Positions 50,401-57,926 of a stretch of 64,000 bases of DNA are shown one piece after another; position 1 is the first letter of the stretch; every line of letters begins with the position of its first letter. The stretch is from positions 992,001-1,056,000 of the forward strand of contig CAVRZD010000006.1 of NCBI GenBank assembly GCA_963725645.1, read 5' to 3'. A program made the translations under genes and the position numbers. The DNA is from JALYZC01 sp963725645 (GTDB taxonomy: Bacteria; Actinomycetota; Thermoleophilia; Solirubrobacterales; Solirubrobacteraceae). A model generated the notes under the pieces. The model did no database searches, had not been told where the DNA came from, and saw only the letters and a list, made by a program, of their open reading frames with translations.

Positions 50401-50986
50401 CGAGCGCTTCATCGCCGGGCACGCGGCCGCGCTCGCCTGGCACACGGGCCTCGCCTGGGGATATGCGGAGCTCGGCGACGAGGCGGGCGCGCGCCACCAC
50501 CTCGACGTCCTCGTTCCCGACGGCTTCGCGCCGGTCCCGCGCGACGCCAACCGCGTGCCGATGCTCTGCGAGCTCGCCGAGGCGGTCGCGATCCTCGGCG
50601 ACACCGGCCACGCCGCCCGCCTGTACGAGCTGCTCGAGCCCTACGCCGGCCGCAACGCGGTCAACGGACGCGCGATCATGTGCTACGGAGCGACAGACCA
50701 CTACCTGGGCCGGCTGGCGCAGGTGCTCGATCGCCCGGGCGACGCGATCGCGCACTACGCGACCGCGGAGGCGCTCGACGAGCGCATCGAGGCCCACAGC
50801 CGCCGGCCCGACACCCAGCAGCGCCACGCCGAGGCGCTGGTGGCGCGCGGCGGCCCCGGCGATCGCAAGCGCGCCCTTGCGCTGCTCGATGCCGCCGAGC
50901 TCGGCGCGGCGGCGACGGACCTCCTGCACGTGCCGCCGCGGATCGCCGCGACGCGCGACGCCGCCGCCCAGCTCGCGCCGGGCTGA
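47483..50986 (+). CDS. BTAD-domain transcriptional regulator with STAND-type ATPase and TPR-like region
   Basis: 1167 residues. Residues ~1-95: winged-helix DNA-binding domain of the SARP/OmpR kind (YVRLLGELALEADGEPL, RARALLAWLALHPG). ~96-245: bacterial transcriptional activation domain (BTAD) of stacked helices. ~260-600: ATPase with Walker A AGEPGIGKTRLA (~residue 284) and Walker B VLLVLDDLHWADGPTLLLL (~400), the STAND/AfsR-like switch. The remainder is a long array of TPR-like helical pairs. No C-terminal LuxR helix-turn-helix is seen. Such proteins switch on nearby metabolite or efflux genes upon ligand sensing. The DHA2 exporter gene lies 30 bases downstream. Confidence 0.88.
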   Translation: MLYVRLLGELALEADGEPLEPPTSRRARALLAWLALHPGPRSRAEVAARFWPDVLDSSARASLRTALSGVRRSLGPAASALVAGRDTVGLDPERLWVDAAEFEALVAADRLEDALALSRGDLLGGIDDDWALQARDEHRDRLAWVLSNLADRAEDGGDGEAAVRLSRRRLALDPLSEEATRDLMRRLAAAGDRAAAHTTYTRLRDRLRAELSMAPSAETRRLAEELRGAGDAGAQPAEPAAFALPARLAVAAAEPFVGRGDEESRLGRAWERAAAGRRTLVLVAGEPGIGKTRLAARVAAGAQAGGAAVLYGRCDEDGVASYQPFVEALTGFVAAAPQGELEAHVIEHGGELVRLVPELGRRVPAAEAPAAGDAEGRRARLFEAVAGLLEGAARRRPVLLVLDDLHWADGPTLLLLRHVSRVAGSAPLLVLGTYRETELGRTHPLTGALADLRREGEVPRVALAGLGHDDVERLIAAWTDAEPTGELVRAVEQETDGNPFFVVEVLRHLDETGALVRPHDGRGHAALAHGRSGVPEGVKEVIGRRLSRLAPATDETLGLASVIGREFDLVTLQAAADTGRDEVAAALDEALAAGLLVDVPARPGAFAFTHALVRETLYDELTTVRRVVLHDRVGTALEARYGEDREHAAELAHHFLEAAPAGDAGRAVAQCRRAAEAALTVLAYEDAVGHYERALAALELLDATGARRGELLLALGDARSRAGATAAAEEAFVGASSFAREREDAGLLARAALGRGGLGVALVGADPEIVAALEEALDALGGDDPALRSQLLGRLATELYYADDPTRRGALSGEALALARASGDDAVLARALNARRAALWDGDHLDERLAMATEMIEAAERAGDPESVLQARNWRVTDLCELADWPGMRAEIAAYAVLAGAQRLDVYAWYVPAWEAMQALLEGRWDDARALIDRAAETGTRAGDRNAPLFARVQGLALAHQRGDWDGLDTEAVERFIAGHAAALAWHTGLAWGYAELGDEAGARHHLDVLVPDGFAPVPRDANRVPMLCELAEAVAILGDTGHAARLYELLEPYAGRNAVNGRAIMCYGATDHYLGRLAQVLDRPGDAIAHYATAEALDERIEAHSRRPDTQQRHAEALVARGGPGDRKRALALLDAAELGAAATDLLHVPPRIAATRDAAAQLAPG

Positions 50987-51003
50987 GCCGCTGCTCGCCC
51001 GGA

Positions 51004-51009
51004 TAGGCT
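51004..51009 (+). promoter_or_regulatory. Leaderless-type -10 box TAGGCT
   Basis: TAGGCT stands 7 bases before ATG 51017 of the DHA2-type exporter gene. Confidence 0.5.
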
Positions 51010-51016
51010 GGCGGCG

Positions 51017-52639
51017 ATGGCCGCGTCGCGACCGGACTCACGCGCCTGGTGGACCCTGGCGGCGGTCTGTGTCCCGCTGTTCGCCGTGTGCGTGAACACC
51101 ACGTCGATCAACACCGCGCTGCCGGCGATCGCGCAGGACTTCCACTCGACGCAGGCCAGCCTCCAGTGGGTGGTCAACGCCTACGTCCTGGCGGCGGCTG
51201 CCTTCGTCGTCACCTGCGGCGACCTCGGCGATATCTACGGCCGCCGCCGGGTGTTCGTGCTCGGGATCGGCGTCTACGCGCTGGCGTCGCTGGTGATCGC
51301 GCTCTCCACCGGCCCGCCGATGCTGATCGCCGGCCGGGCGCTCCAGGGCCTGGGGTCCGCGGTGATCGTGCCGGTGTCGTTGTCGATCATCGGCGTGACC
51401 TTCGCGCCGGAGCGCCGGACCGGCGCGATCGGTATCTGGGCCGCGATCGTCGGGCTCGGCTTCGCGCTCGGCCCGCTGATCGGCGGCTTCCTCACCGACG
51501 CGCTGAGCTGGGAGTGGGTGTTCTGGCTGAACCTCCCGCTGAGCGCCGCCGCCGTGGTGTTCGTGTTCGCGCGTGTGCAGGAGTCGCGCGACGAGGACCG
51601 CAAGCTCTCGATCGACGTGCCCGGGGTGGTGCTGCTGGGGCTCGGCTCCTTCGCCCTCGTGCTCGCCCTCAACGAGGGACGCGGCTCGGGCTGGACCTCG
51701 CCGTTCGTGCTCGGCCTGTTCGGCGCCGCCGCGGTGCTCCTCGTCGCGTTCCGCCTGATCGAGCCTCGGCGCCCCAGCCCGCTGGTGACGTTCGCGTTCT
51801 TCCGCCGCCCCGCCTTCCTGGCCGCGAACGTGGGGACATTCATGGTGACCTTCGTGCTGTTCGCGGCCTTCTACATCTACAACCTCTACCTCCAGAACGA
51901 TCTGCTGTTCAACTACTCCGCGGTGAAGTCCGGCGCCGCGCTGCTGCCGCTGAGCCTGGCCCTGTTCGCGGTGTCGCTCGTCGTCGGGCGCCTCGTGCAG
52001 CGGTTCGGCGCACGCGGGCCGGTCACGATCGGGTTCCTGCTCACCGCTGCGGGCCTGTTCCTCGTCTCACAGGTGGACGTCGGCTCGACCTACGCCGACC
52101 TCTGGCCCGGGTTCCTGATCGCCGGGCTGGGGATGGGGCTGGTCAACGGGCCCACCTCGGCGGCCGCGGTGTCGGCCGTCCCCGAGGACCGCGCCGGCGA
52201 GGCCTCGGGGGTCGTGAACATGGCGCGCTACCTGGGCGGCGCCTTCGGCGTCGCGGTCACCGCCGTCGTGTACTCCGGTGTCGGGATCTCGACGCTCAAC
52301 GACCAGCTCGGCGCCGACCGGGTGACCGCCGCGCAGGAGCGCCAGCTCGACGGCCTGCTGTCCGGCGACGCCACCGGCCTGAACAGCGCGCTGGCCGGGT
52401 TCGACCCGACGCAGGCCGTCCAGTTCAAGGCGGCGGCCAAGCTCTCGGTCGTGGACGCGTTCGTCGCGGCCAACCGCGCTATGCTCATCGCCGCGCTCGT
52501 CGGCGCGGTCGCGGCCGCCGTCCTGCTCCGCGTGCGCCATCCGCGCCACCACCACGTCTGGCATCGCGCGTCGTCGCCGTCGGCCATCCACGCCGTGGCG
52601 CCGGAGCCGGATGCCATGGGCCAGGGCGCTGCGCCCTGA
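51017..52639 (+). CDS. MFS transporter, DHA2 family (14 TM drug exporter-like)
   Basis: 540 residues with about fourteen hydrophobic segments. Motifs: TSINTALPAIAQDFHSTQAS, LQWVVNAYVLAAAAFVVT, GDLGDIYGRRRVFVLGIGVY (motif A) and RALQGLGSAVIVPVSLSII, as in EmrB/QacA proteins. The last ~45 residues are a His-rich polar tail (RHPRHHHVWHRASS). It exports drugs or metabolites by proton exchange. It follows the BTAD regulator gene after 30 bases, the layout of a regulator and its efflux target (inference). ATG 51017 has its own TAGGCT box. Confidence 0.9.
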   Translation: MAASRPDSRAWWTLAAVCVPLFAVCVNTTSINTALPAIAQDFHSTQASLQWVVNAYVLAAAAFVVTCGDLGDIYGRRRVFVLGIGVYALASLVIALSTGPPMLIAGRALQGLGSAVIVPVSLSIIGVTFAPERRTGAIGIWAAIVGLGFALGPLIGGFLTDALSWEWVFWLNLPLSAAAVVFVFARVQESRDEDRKLSIDVPGVVLLGLGSFALVLALNEGRGSGWTSPFVLGLFGAAAVLLVAFRLIEPRRPSPLVTFAFFRRPAFLAANVGTFMVTFVLFAAFYIYNLYLQNDLLFNYSAVKSGAALLPLSLALFAVSLVVGRLVQRFGARGPVTIGFLLTAAGLFLVSQVDVGSTYADLWPGFLIAGLGMGLVNGPTSAAAVSAVPEDRAGEASGVVNMARYLGGAFGVAVTAVVYSGVGISTLNDQLGADRVTAAQERQLDGLLSGDATGLNSALAGFDPTQAVQFKAAAKLSVVDAFVAANRAMLIAALVGAVAAAVLLRVRHPRHHHVWHRASSPSAIHAVAPEPDAMGQGAAP

Positions 52640-52702
52640 GCCGAGCGCGCAGCGGGCGCAGTCGACAGAAACCTGGCCATTCGTCGTGCAATCGGCCACG
52701 AA

Positions 52703-54409
52703 GTGAAGTCGAACGCGGAGGCGGCCGATAACCGGCTCGACGGTCCCGTGCGTACGAATTCGAGCAAATCCCTCCGTTGCTTCCTGGTCGCGTTCGCGGC
52801 CTCGCTCGCGTGCCTGGGCGCGACCGCGTCGTCGGCGGGCGCCCAGCCCGTCTTCGGCTACACCGACGAGTGGTCGAACAACATCGGCCTGCTCGCCCAG
52901 GCGCGTGCGTCCGGCGCCGGCTCGGTGCGCGTGTGGGCATCGTGGTCGGGCATCGAGTGGACGCGCGGTCAGTACTCCTGGGGCGGGCTCGACGCGGCCG
53001 TGGCGACCGCCCAGTCCCTCGGCATGCGGCCCCTGCTCGTCGCGGTCGGCGCGCCCCCGTGGGCGCGCGCCGGCGGCTGTCACGGCGGTGGCGGCTGCAC
53101 CTACGCGCCCGCGAAGGCGTACGACGCGGACTGGACTCGCTTCGTCCGCGCGCTGGCGGCGCGGTATCCGAACGCGCTCGGGCTCGAGGTGTGGAACGAG
53201 CCCAACGCGGTGCAATTCTTTGCGCCGAAGGTCGACGCCACGCGCTACACGGAACTGCTCAAGGAGGCCTACGGCGCCGTCAACGCGGTCGCGCCGCAGC
53301 TGCCGGTGATCTCCGGCGGCCTCTCCGGCGTCGGTGCGAGCGACGCCAACGGCACGGCTGACGCCGCCTTCCTGACCTCGATGTACAAGGCCGGCGCGCG
53401 CGGGGTGATGGACGCCATCGGATACCACTTCTACCCCGGCAACCACCCGCTGCTGGGCGACTTCCGGGCGGGGCTCGATCGCGTCCGCCACGTGCGCGAC
53501 GCCAACCGCGACAACAAGAAGAAGCTGTGGCTGACGGAGTTCGGGATCTCGACCGCCGTGGTTCCCGGACGCGAGCCTGTGGACGAGAACGAGCAGGCCG
53601 CGGCGCTACGCGCGGCCTACTGCGACGTCAACGGGATGAGTGACGTTCCGGTGATGATGGTGTTCCGCCTGCACGACGGGGGCGGCGCGAGCTGGGACGA
53701 TCGGCTCGGCGTCCTGCATTCCAACGGCCTGCTCAAGCCCGCGGCCGCCGCGCTGCGCGACGTGGTCGCAAATCCCGCCTGCGGCCCGTCCCAGGGGCTC
53801 CGCATCGTGGCCAGCACCACCAAGCCCGAGCGCGGCCAGGTCGTGACGTTCCGGGCGCTCGGCTACAGCGGCCCCGGCTCCTACGCCTGGGACCTGAACG
53901 GCAACGGCAACTACGAGACCTACACCAACCAGCTGCCGACCGCGACGAAGTCGTGGCGCTCGCCCGGCAAGCGCACGGTCCTGGTCTCGGTCAGCGACAA
54001 CCTCCAGCGCTACACGGCCCGGGTCCTCGTGAACGTGACGGGCCACCGTCCGCCGGTGCCGAGCCTGCGCATCCTCGTCGCGAAGAACGGGCTGCTCAAG
54101 CCGCCCAAGGTGAACACCGTGCGCACCCACCAGGCGATCGTGCTCAACGGCCAGGCCTCGTTCGCCCGCCTGAGCACCAGCCGCGTGCGCAACTGGCAGT
54201 GGTACATCGAGCTCGAGGATCACCGCTTCCACCACTACAGCGGCGCCGTGCTCGGCTACCGCTATCGGCGCCCCGGCCGCTACCGGATCCGCCTGGTCGT
54301 GACCGACACGTTCGGCGTCAAGGGACGCGCGAGCCGGGTCCTCCGGGTCACCGGCCACGACTTCGGCCCGCACCACCAGCGGCGGCCCGTGGTCCTCAGC
54401 CGCAGGTAG
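52703..54409 (+). CDS. Exported glycoside hydrolase (cellulase-like TIM barrel) with C-terminal PKD-like domains
   Basis: 568 residues. A signal (LRCFLVAFAASLACLGATAS, cleavage near SAGAQ) precedes a TIM-barrel domain: acid/base in GLEVWNEPNAVQF (~residue 163) and nucleophile in LWLTEFGISTAV (~275), the clan GH-A pair of Glu residues. Two C-terminal beta-sandwich segments follow (VASTTKPERGQVVTFRALGY, YAWDLNGNGNYETY, a PKD pattern; then NWQWYIELEDHRFHHYSGAV). It probably acts on a cell-wall or environmental polysaccharide. Start GTG 52703 gives a ~20-residue polar lead before the signal. Confidence 0.82.
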   Translation: MKSNAEAADNRLDGPVRTNSSKSLRCFLVAFAASLACLGATASSAGAQPVFGYTDEWSNNIGLLAQARASGAGSVRVWASWSGIEWTRGQYSWGGLDAAVATAQSLGMRPLLVAVGAPPWARAGGCHGGGGCTYAPAKAYDADWTRFVRALAARYPNALGLEVWNEPNAVQFFAPKVDATRYTELLKEAYGAVNAVAPQLPVISGGLSGVGASDANGTADAAFLTSMYKAGARGVMDAIGYHFYPGNHPLLGDFRAGLDRVRHVRDANRDNKKKLWLTEFGISTAVVPGREPVDENEQAAALRAAYCDVNGMSDVPVMMVFRLHDGGGASWDDRLGVLHSNGLLKPAAAALRDVVANPACGPSQGLRIVASTTKPERGQVVTFRALGYSGPGSYAWDLNGNGNYETYTNQLPTATKSWRSPGKRTVLVSVSDNLQRYTARVLVNVTGHRPPVPSLRILVAKNGLLKPPKVNTVRTHQAIVLNGQASFARLSTSRVRNWQWYIELEDHRFHHYSGAVLGYRYRRPGRYRIRLVVTDTFGVKGRASRVLRVTGHDFGPHHQRRPVVLSRR

Positions 54410-54464
54410 CTTCGGCCTCAGCTTCCCTTCGCTCCGCACCGCATCGTCCCGTCGGGTCGCGGGT

Positions 54465-54470
54465 TATCCT
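54465..54470 (+). promoter_or_regulatory. Candidate -10 box TATCCT
   Basis: TATCCT lies 61 bases before the TTG start of the exported protein gene; it would give a leadered transcript containing AGGA. No -35 was recognised. Confidence 0.3.
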
Positions 54471-54531
54471 CGGTGAGCCGGCCGCGACGGGAGGCCGGTC
54501 CCGTCAAGCTGTTCGACAGGCAGGAACGCTC

Positions 54532-55176
54532 TTGCGCACGCGCCCCCTCCGCTTCCGCCGGCCGTCGCCGGCCATGATCGTGGCCCTGCTGGCCCTCGCG
54601 GTCGCGCTCGGCGGCTCGGCCTACGCCGTCAGCCGGATCAGCGGTACCACGATCAAGCCGCGCTCGATCCCCGCCGATCGGATCCGCCGCAACGCGCTCG
54701 GCGGCACGGAGATCAACGAGGCGCGGCTCGGCCGCGTCAACGAGGCCAAGAACGCCACCAGCAGCAAGTTCGCGCTGCGCTCGTCGTCCGCCGCGTCGGC
54801 CGACAACGCGCTCAACTCGGCGACCGCCCGCAGCGCCGACACGCTCGGCGGCAACCCGGTCGGCGCCTTCCAGACGCGCATCCGCTGGGCGCTGGTCAGC
54901 AGCACCGGATCCGTCATCGACCAGTCCGGCGGCGTGGGGTCGGTGACGCACACGCTCGCCACCGGCCTCTACGTGGTCGACTTCGGCACGAGCCTGGCCG
55001 GCAAGGCACTGCTCGTCACGCCGAACGGGACCGGCACCTCCGGCGCCGCCGCGGCGCCCTGCGGCGGCGCGCTGCCCGGAGCGGCCAGCTGCGCCCCCCC
55101 GAGCGCCAACGACGGCAACCACGCGCGGGTCCAGCTCGACGCCCAGGGCGCCTTCTACGTCGCAGTAGTGGGCTAG
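54532..55176 (+). CDS. Exported or membrane-anchored protein of unknown function
   Basis: 214 residues. One N-terminal hydrophobic helix (MIVALLALAVALGGSAYAVS) is followed by a Ser/Ala/Asn-rich stalk with repeated S-A-x-x-A-x-N patterns (SSAASADNALNSATARSADT) and a small beta-rich domain (WALVSSTGSVIDQSGGVGSV, two Cys in PCGGALPGAASCAP). Such proteins, with an RxxRRPSPAM lead and helix, are frequent in this bacterial class and are uncharacterised. TTG 54532 is preceded by AGGA at a spacing of 6. It lies between two exported enzymes and may be co-expressed with them. Confidence 0.6.
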   Translation: MRTRPLRFRRPSPAMIVALLALAVALGGSAYAVSRISGTTIKPRSIPADRIRRNALGGTEINEARLGRVNEAKNATSSKFALRSSSAASADNALNSATARSADTLGGNPVGAFQTRIRWALVSSTGSVIDQSGGVGSVTHTLATGLYVVDFGTSLAGKALLVTPNGTGTSGAAAAPCGGALPGAASCAPPSANDGNHARVQLDAQGAFYVAVVG

Positions 55177-55187
55177 TCACGCGCGCG

Positions 55188-57812
55188 ATGCGCGGCCTTC
55201 GCCACCGCTCGCTCGCGCTCGCGCTCTTCGGCCTCGCGCTGTCGGCGCTGGCCGCGGTGGCCCTCGCCCAGGACGAGAACGCCGGCCCGAACGAGCGCAT
55301 TCTGCCGAGCGGACGCTCGCTGCGCCCGCAGGGGCGGATCGTCATGCTCGGCACCTTCCCGCTCGGAGGCGCGGTCACCCCGGACGGCCGCTACGCGTGG
55401 AGCATCTCGGTGCTGCGCCGGGATCGGCGCCTGCGGATCGTGTCGGTCGACCGCGGCACCACCGTCCAGACGCTGCAGGTGGACAACGCCACCGGCGGCG
55501 TGGCAATGGACGCCAAGCGCCGGCGGGCCTACGTCGCCACCAGCGACGGCGTGCGCGCGCTGACCTGGAGCGCGGCGACCGGGCGCGCGCGGCAGGTCGG
55601 CTTCTACGCCATCCCGCGCCCGCCGGGCCACCCGGGCGACAACCCGCGGCGCCCGGCCTACGCGGGCCGCCTCGCGCTCGCGCCAAACGGCCGCACCCTG
55701 CTCGTCCCGCTCAACCTGGCCGACACCGCCGCGATCGTCGACGTCGACACCCACCGCGTCGCGTACGTCCCGGCCGGCAGCCACCCCTACGGAGCCGCGA
55801 TCCTGCGCAACGGCCGCATCGGCCTCGTGAGCAACGAGGGCTCGGGCACCGTCACGGCGATCAGCCTGCGGGCCGGCCGGCGGATCGGCGACATCCAGAT
55901 CGGCGCCAACCGCTCGCATCCGCTCAACCTCACGGTCGACCCCCGCACGGACCGCGCCTACGTCGCCGTGGCTCACGCCGACCAGGTCGCCGTGATCGAC
56001 ACCCGCGCGCTGCGCGTCGAGCGCACCCTGTCGGTCGCGCGCGCGGAGGGCCTCGGAACGCAGCCGCTGGACGTCACGACGAGCCACGACGGCGCCTACC
56101 TCATGGTCGCCGAGTCCGGCGCCGACGAGCTGGCCGTCTTTCGCCTCCCGGCCCCGGGCCGGCGGCCGACACCGGGCGCCTTCCGCCTGGTCGGCCGCAT
56201 TCCGGTGGCCGACTACCCGGTCAGCGTCGCGTCGGCTCCAGTGCCGCGCCTCGGCTGCCCGGGCGTGATGCGCCCGCGGCCTCGCCGCGTCGGCAAGCGG
56301 CTCGTCCGCCCGCGCGTCCCCCGGGCCACGACCCAGCGGTGCGAGCGCATCGTGTGGGTCGCCACGAAGGGCTTCGGCTCGACCCCCAACCCGTTCGGGC
56401 CCGACCCGTACCGCACCGACCGCAACAACGGCGAACAGGCGCCGAGCCAGATGGTGATCGGCTTCGCGGGCATCCTCGACTTCCCGTCCGAGCGGCGTGT
56501 GCGTTCGCTCACGGCGGTGGCTTCGCGCCAGGTCCGCCCGTCGAACCCCGAGGGCGCCCCGTTCGGCACTCCGCTGCGGGCCGGCGGGCCGATCAAGCAC
56601 GTGTTCTTCATCGTGCGCGAGAACCGCACCTACGACCAGGTGCTCGGCGACGTCGGGAAGGGCAACGGCGACCCGCAGCTGACGCTCTTCGGCGACAACG
56701 TGACCCCCAACGCGCACGCGCTGGTGCAGCGCTTCCCGCTGCTCGACAACGTGCGCGCCAACTCGGAGACCTCACCCGACGGCCACCTGTGGACGACGGC
56801 GTCGCGCGTGTCCGACTACGTGCAGCGCAACTGGATCCAGACGTACGACCCGGAGGGCCGCCCGCCCGAGGTCTACAACTCGATCCGCTGGCCGGCGAAC
56901 GGGTTCCTGTTCGACCAGGCCAGGCGCCAGGGCATCTCCTACTTCAACTACGGCGAGGGCATCGCCGGGACCGTCGCCGTACCGGACCAGGACCTCAGCC
57001 CGACCGACGCGGCCGAGCGCGCGGACCGGATCGCGCACTCGGACCTCGGACCGCCGGACGGCTGCTTCGCCGATTCGATCTACGTCGATCGGATCAGCGG
57101 GCGGCGCGTGTTCGACTCCTCGCCGCCCGCGGGGGCGCCGGCGGACGCGCTGTCGCGGTACGAGTGCTTCTCCGCCCGCTTCGGAGCCCAGCTCGCCTCC
57201 GGGACGGTGCCCGCCTTCAACTACATGATCCTGCCCGAGGACCACACCCAGGGCGCCACGCCGGGCTTCCTCACCCCGCGGGCGCTCGTGGCCCAGAACG
57301 ACTGGGGTCTCGGCCAGATCGTCGACCGGATCTCGCATTCGCCGATCTGGAGCCAGAGCGCGATCTTCGTGGTGGAGGACGACTCCCAGAACGGCGCCGA
57401 CCACCTCGACGCCCACCGCATTCCCGCTTTCGTGATCTCGCCGTACGCGAAGACCGGGGCGGTCGTGCACACGCGCTACGACTTCCCCTCGTTCATCCGG
57501 TCGATGGAGCTGATCCTCGGCATGCGGCCGCTCGGCCTCCTGGATGCGCTGGCCACGCCCATGTACGACGCCTTCGCGCCCGACCCGTCGAACGCCGCGC
57601 CGTTCACCGCGCTGCCCCCGACCTGGGACCTGCTCGAGGTCAACGCGCCGCTCGCCGGCGCCGCCGCGCGCCGGGTGCGGCACCGGTACCTCGACCTCGA
57701 CGAGCGCGGGGCGATCCCGCAGCAGCAGCTCGATGCCGAGCTCTGGCGCTCGGTCCACGGCCAGCGCTCCACACCGCCCCCGCCGGGCCCCAACGGCGAG
57801 CCCGGCCAGTAG
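55188..57812 (+). CDS. Exported bifunctional propeller / alkaline-phosphatase-superfamily phosphoesterase
   Basis: 874 residues. A signal peptide (ALALFGLALSALAAVALA) leads a YncE-like seven-bladed propeller (residues ~45-430; blades such as GAVTPDGRYAWSISV, GVAMDAKRRRAYVATSDG, LNLTVDPRTDRAYVAVAHAD). The second half, from ~465, is a phosphoesterase: IKHVFFIVRENRTYDQVLGD opens the phospholipase-C-like fold, with later EDHTQGATPG and VVEDDSQNGADHLDAHR carrying likely metal ligands (Asp, His). It would hydrolyse phosphomono- or diesters outside the cell. Start ATG 55188. Confidence 0.85.
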   Translation: MRGLRHRSLALALFGLALSALAAVALAQDENAGPNERILPSGRSLRPQGRIVMLGTFPLGGAVTPDGRYAWSISVLRRDRRLRIVSVDRGTTVQTLQVDNATGGVAMDAKRRRAYVATSDGVRALTWSAATGRARQVGFYAIPRPPGHPGDNPRRPAYAGRLALAPNGRTLLVPLNLADTAAIVDVDTHRVAYVPAGSHPYGAAILRNGRIGLVSNEGSGTVTAISLRAGRRIGDIQIGANRSHPLNLTVDPRTDRAYVAVAHADQVAVIDTRALRVERTLSVARAEGLGTQPLDVTTSHDGAYLMVAESGADELAVFRLPAPGRRPTPGAFRLVGRIPVADYPVSVASAPVPRLGCPGVMRPRPRRVGKRLVRPRVPRATTQRCERIVWVATKGFGSTPNPFGPDPYRTDRNNGEQAPSQMVIGFAGILDFPSERRVRSLTAVASRQVRPSNPEGAPFGTPLRAGGPIKHVFFIVRENRTYDQVLGDVGKGNGDPQLTLFGDNVTPNAHALVQRFPLLDNVRANSETSPDGHLWTTASRVSDYVQRNWIQTYDPEGRPPEVYNSIRWPANGFLFDQARRQGISYFNYGEGIAGTVAVPDQDLSPTDAAERADRIAHSDLGPPDGCFADSIYVDRISGRRVFDSSPPAGAPADALSRYECFSARFGAQLASGTVPAFNYMILPEDHTQGATPGFLTPRALVAQNDWGLGQIVDRISHSPIWSQSAIFVVEDDSQNGADHLDAHRIPAFVISPYAKTGAVVHTRYDFPSFIRSMELILGMRPLGLLDALATPMYDAFAPDPSNAAPFTALPPTWDLLEVNAPLAGAAARRVRHRYLDLDERGAIPQQQLDAELWRSVHGQRSTPPPPGPNGEPGQ

Positions 57813-57854
57813 CCCTTGCCCGCCGCGGCACGCCGCGGATAGGGTCGCGCCGAA

Positions 57855-57907
57855 GTGATCCACTCGGGCTGCGCCTACGCACCTGATGCCTGATGCCCGA
57901 ATTCTGA
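57855..57907 (+). other. Possible tandem upstream ORFs before the disulfide reductase gene
   Basis: TAGGGT at 57840-57845 lies 9 bases before a GTG (57855) opening a 12-codon frame reading VIHSGCAYAPDA and stopping at TGA 57891. A second ATG overlaps this stop (TGATG) and opens MPEF before TGA 57905. The main ATG follows 19 bases later. This could be a leaderless leader-peptide region; chance is also possible. Confidence 0.25.
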
Positions 57908-57926
57908 GACCGGGAGCGAACCCAGC

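Noticed and set aside
47156..50929. 1257-residue open frame on the minus strand opposite the BTAD regulator
   Set aside because: Shadow frame caused by high G+C codon usage; Arg/Gly/Ala/Val-rich with no domain, while the plus strand has clear BTAD and ATPase motifs.
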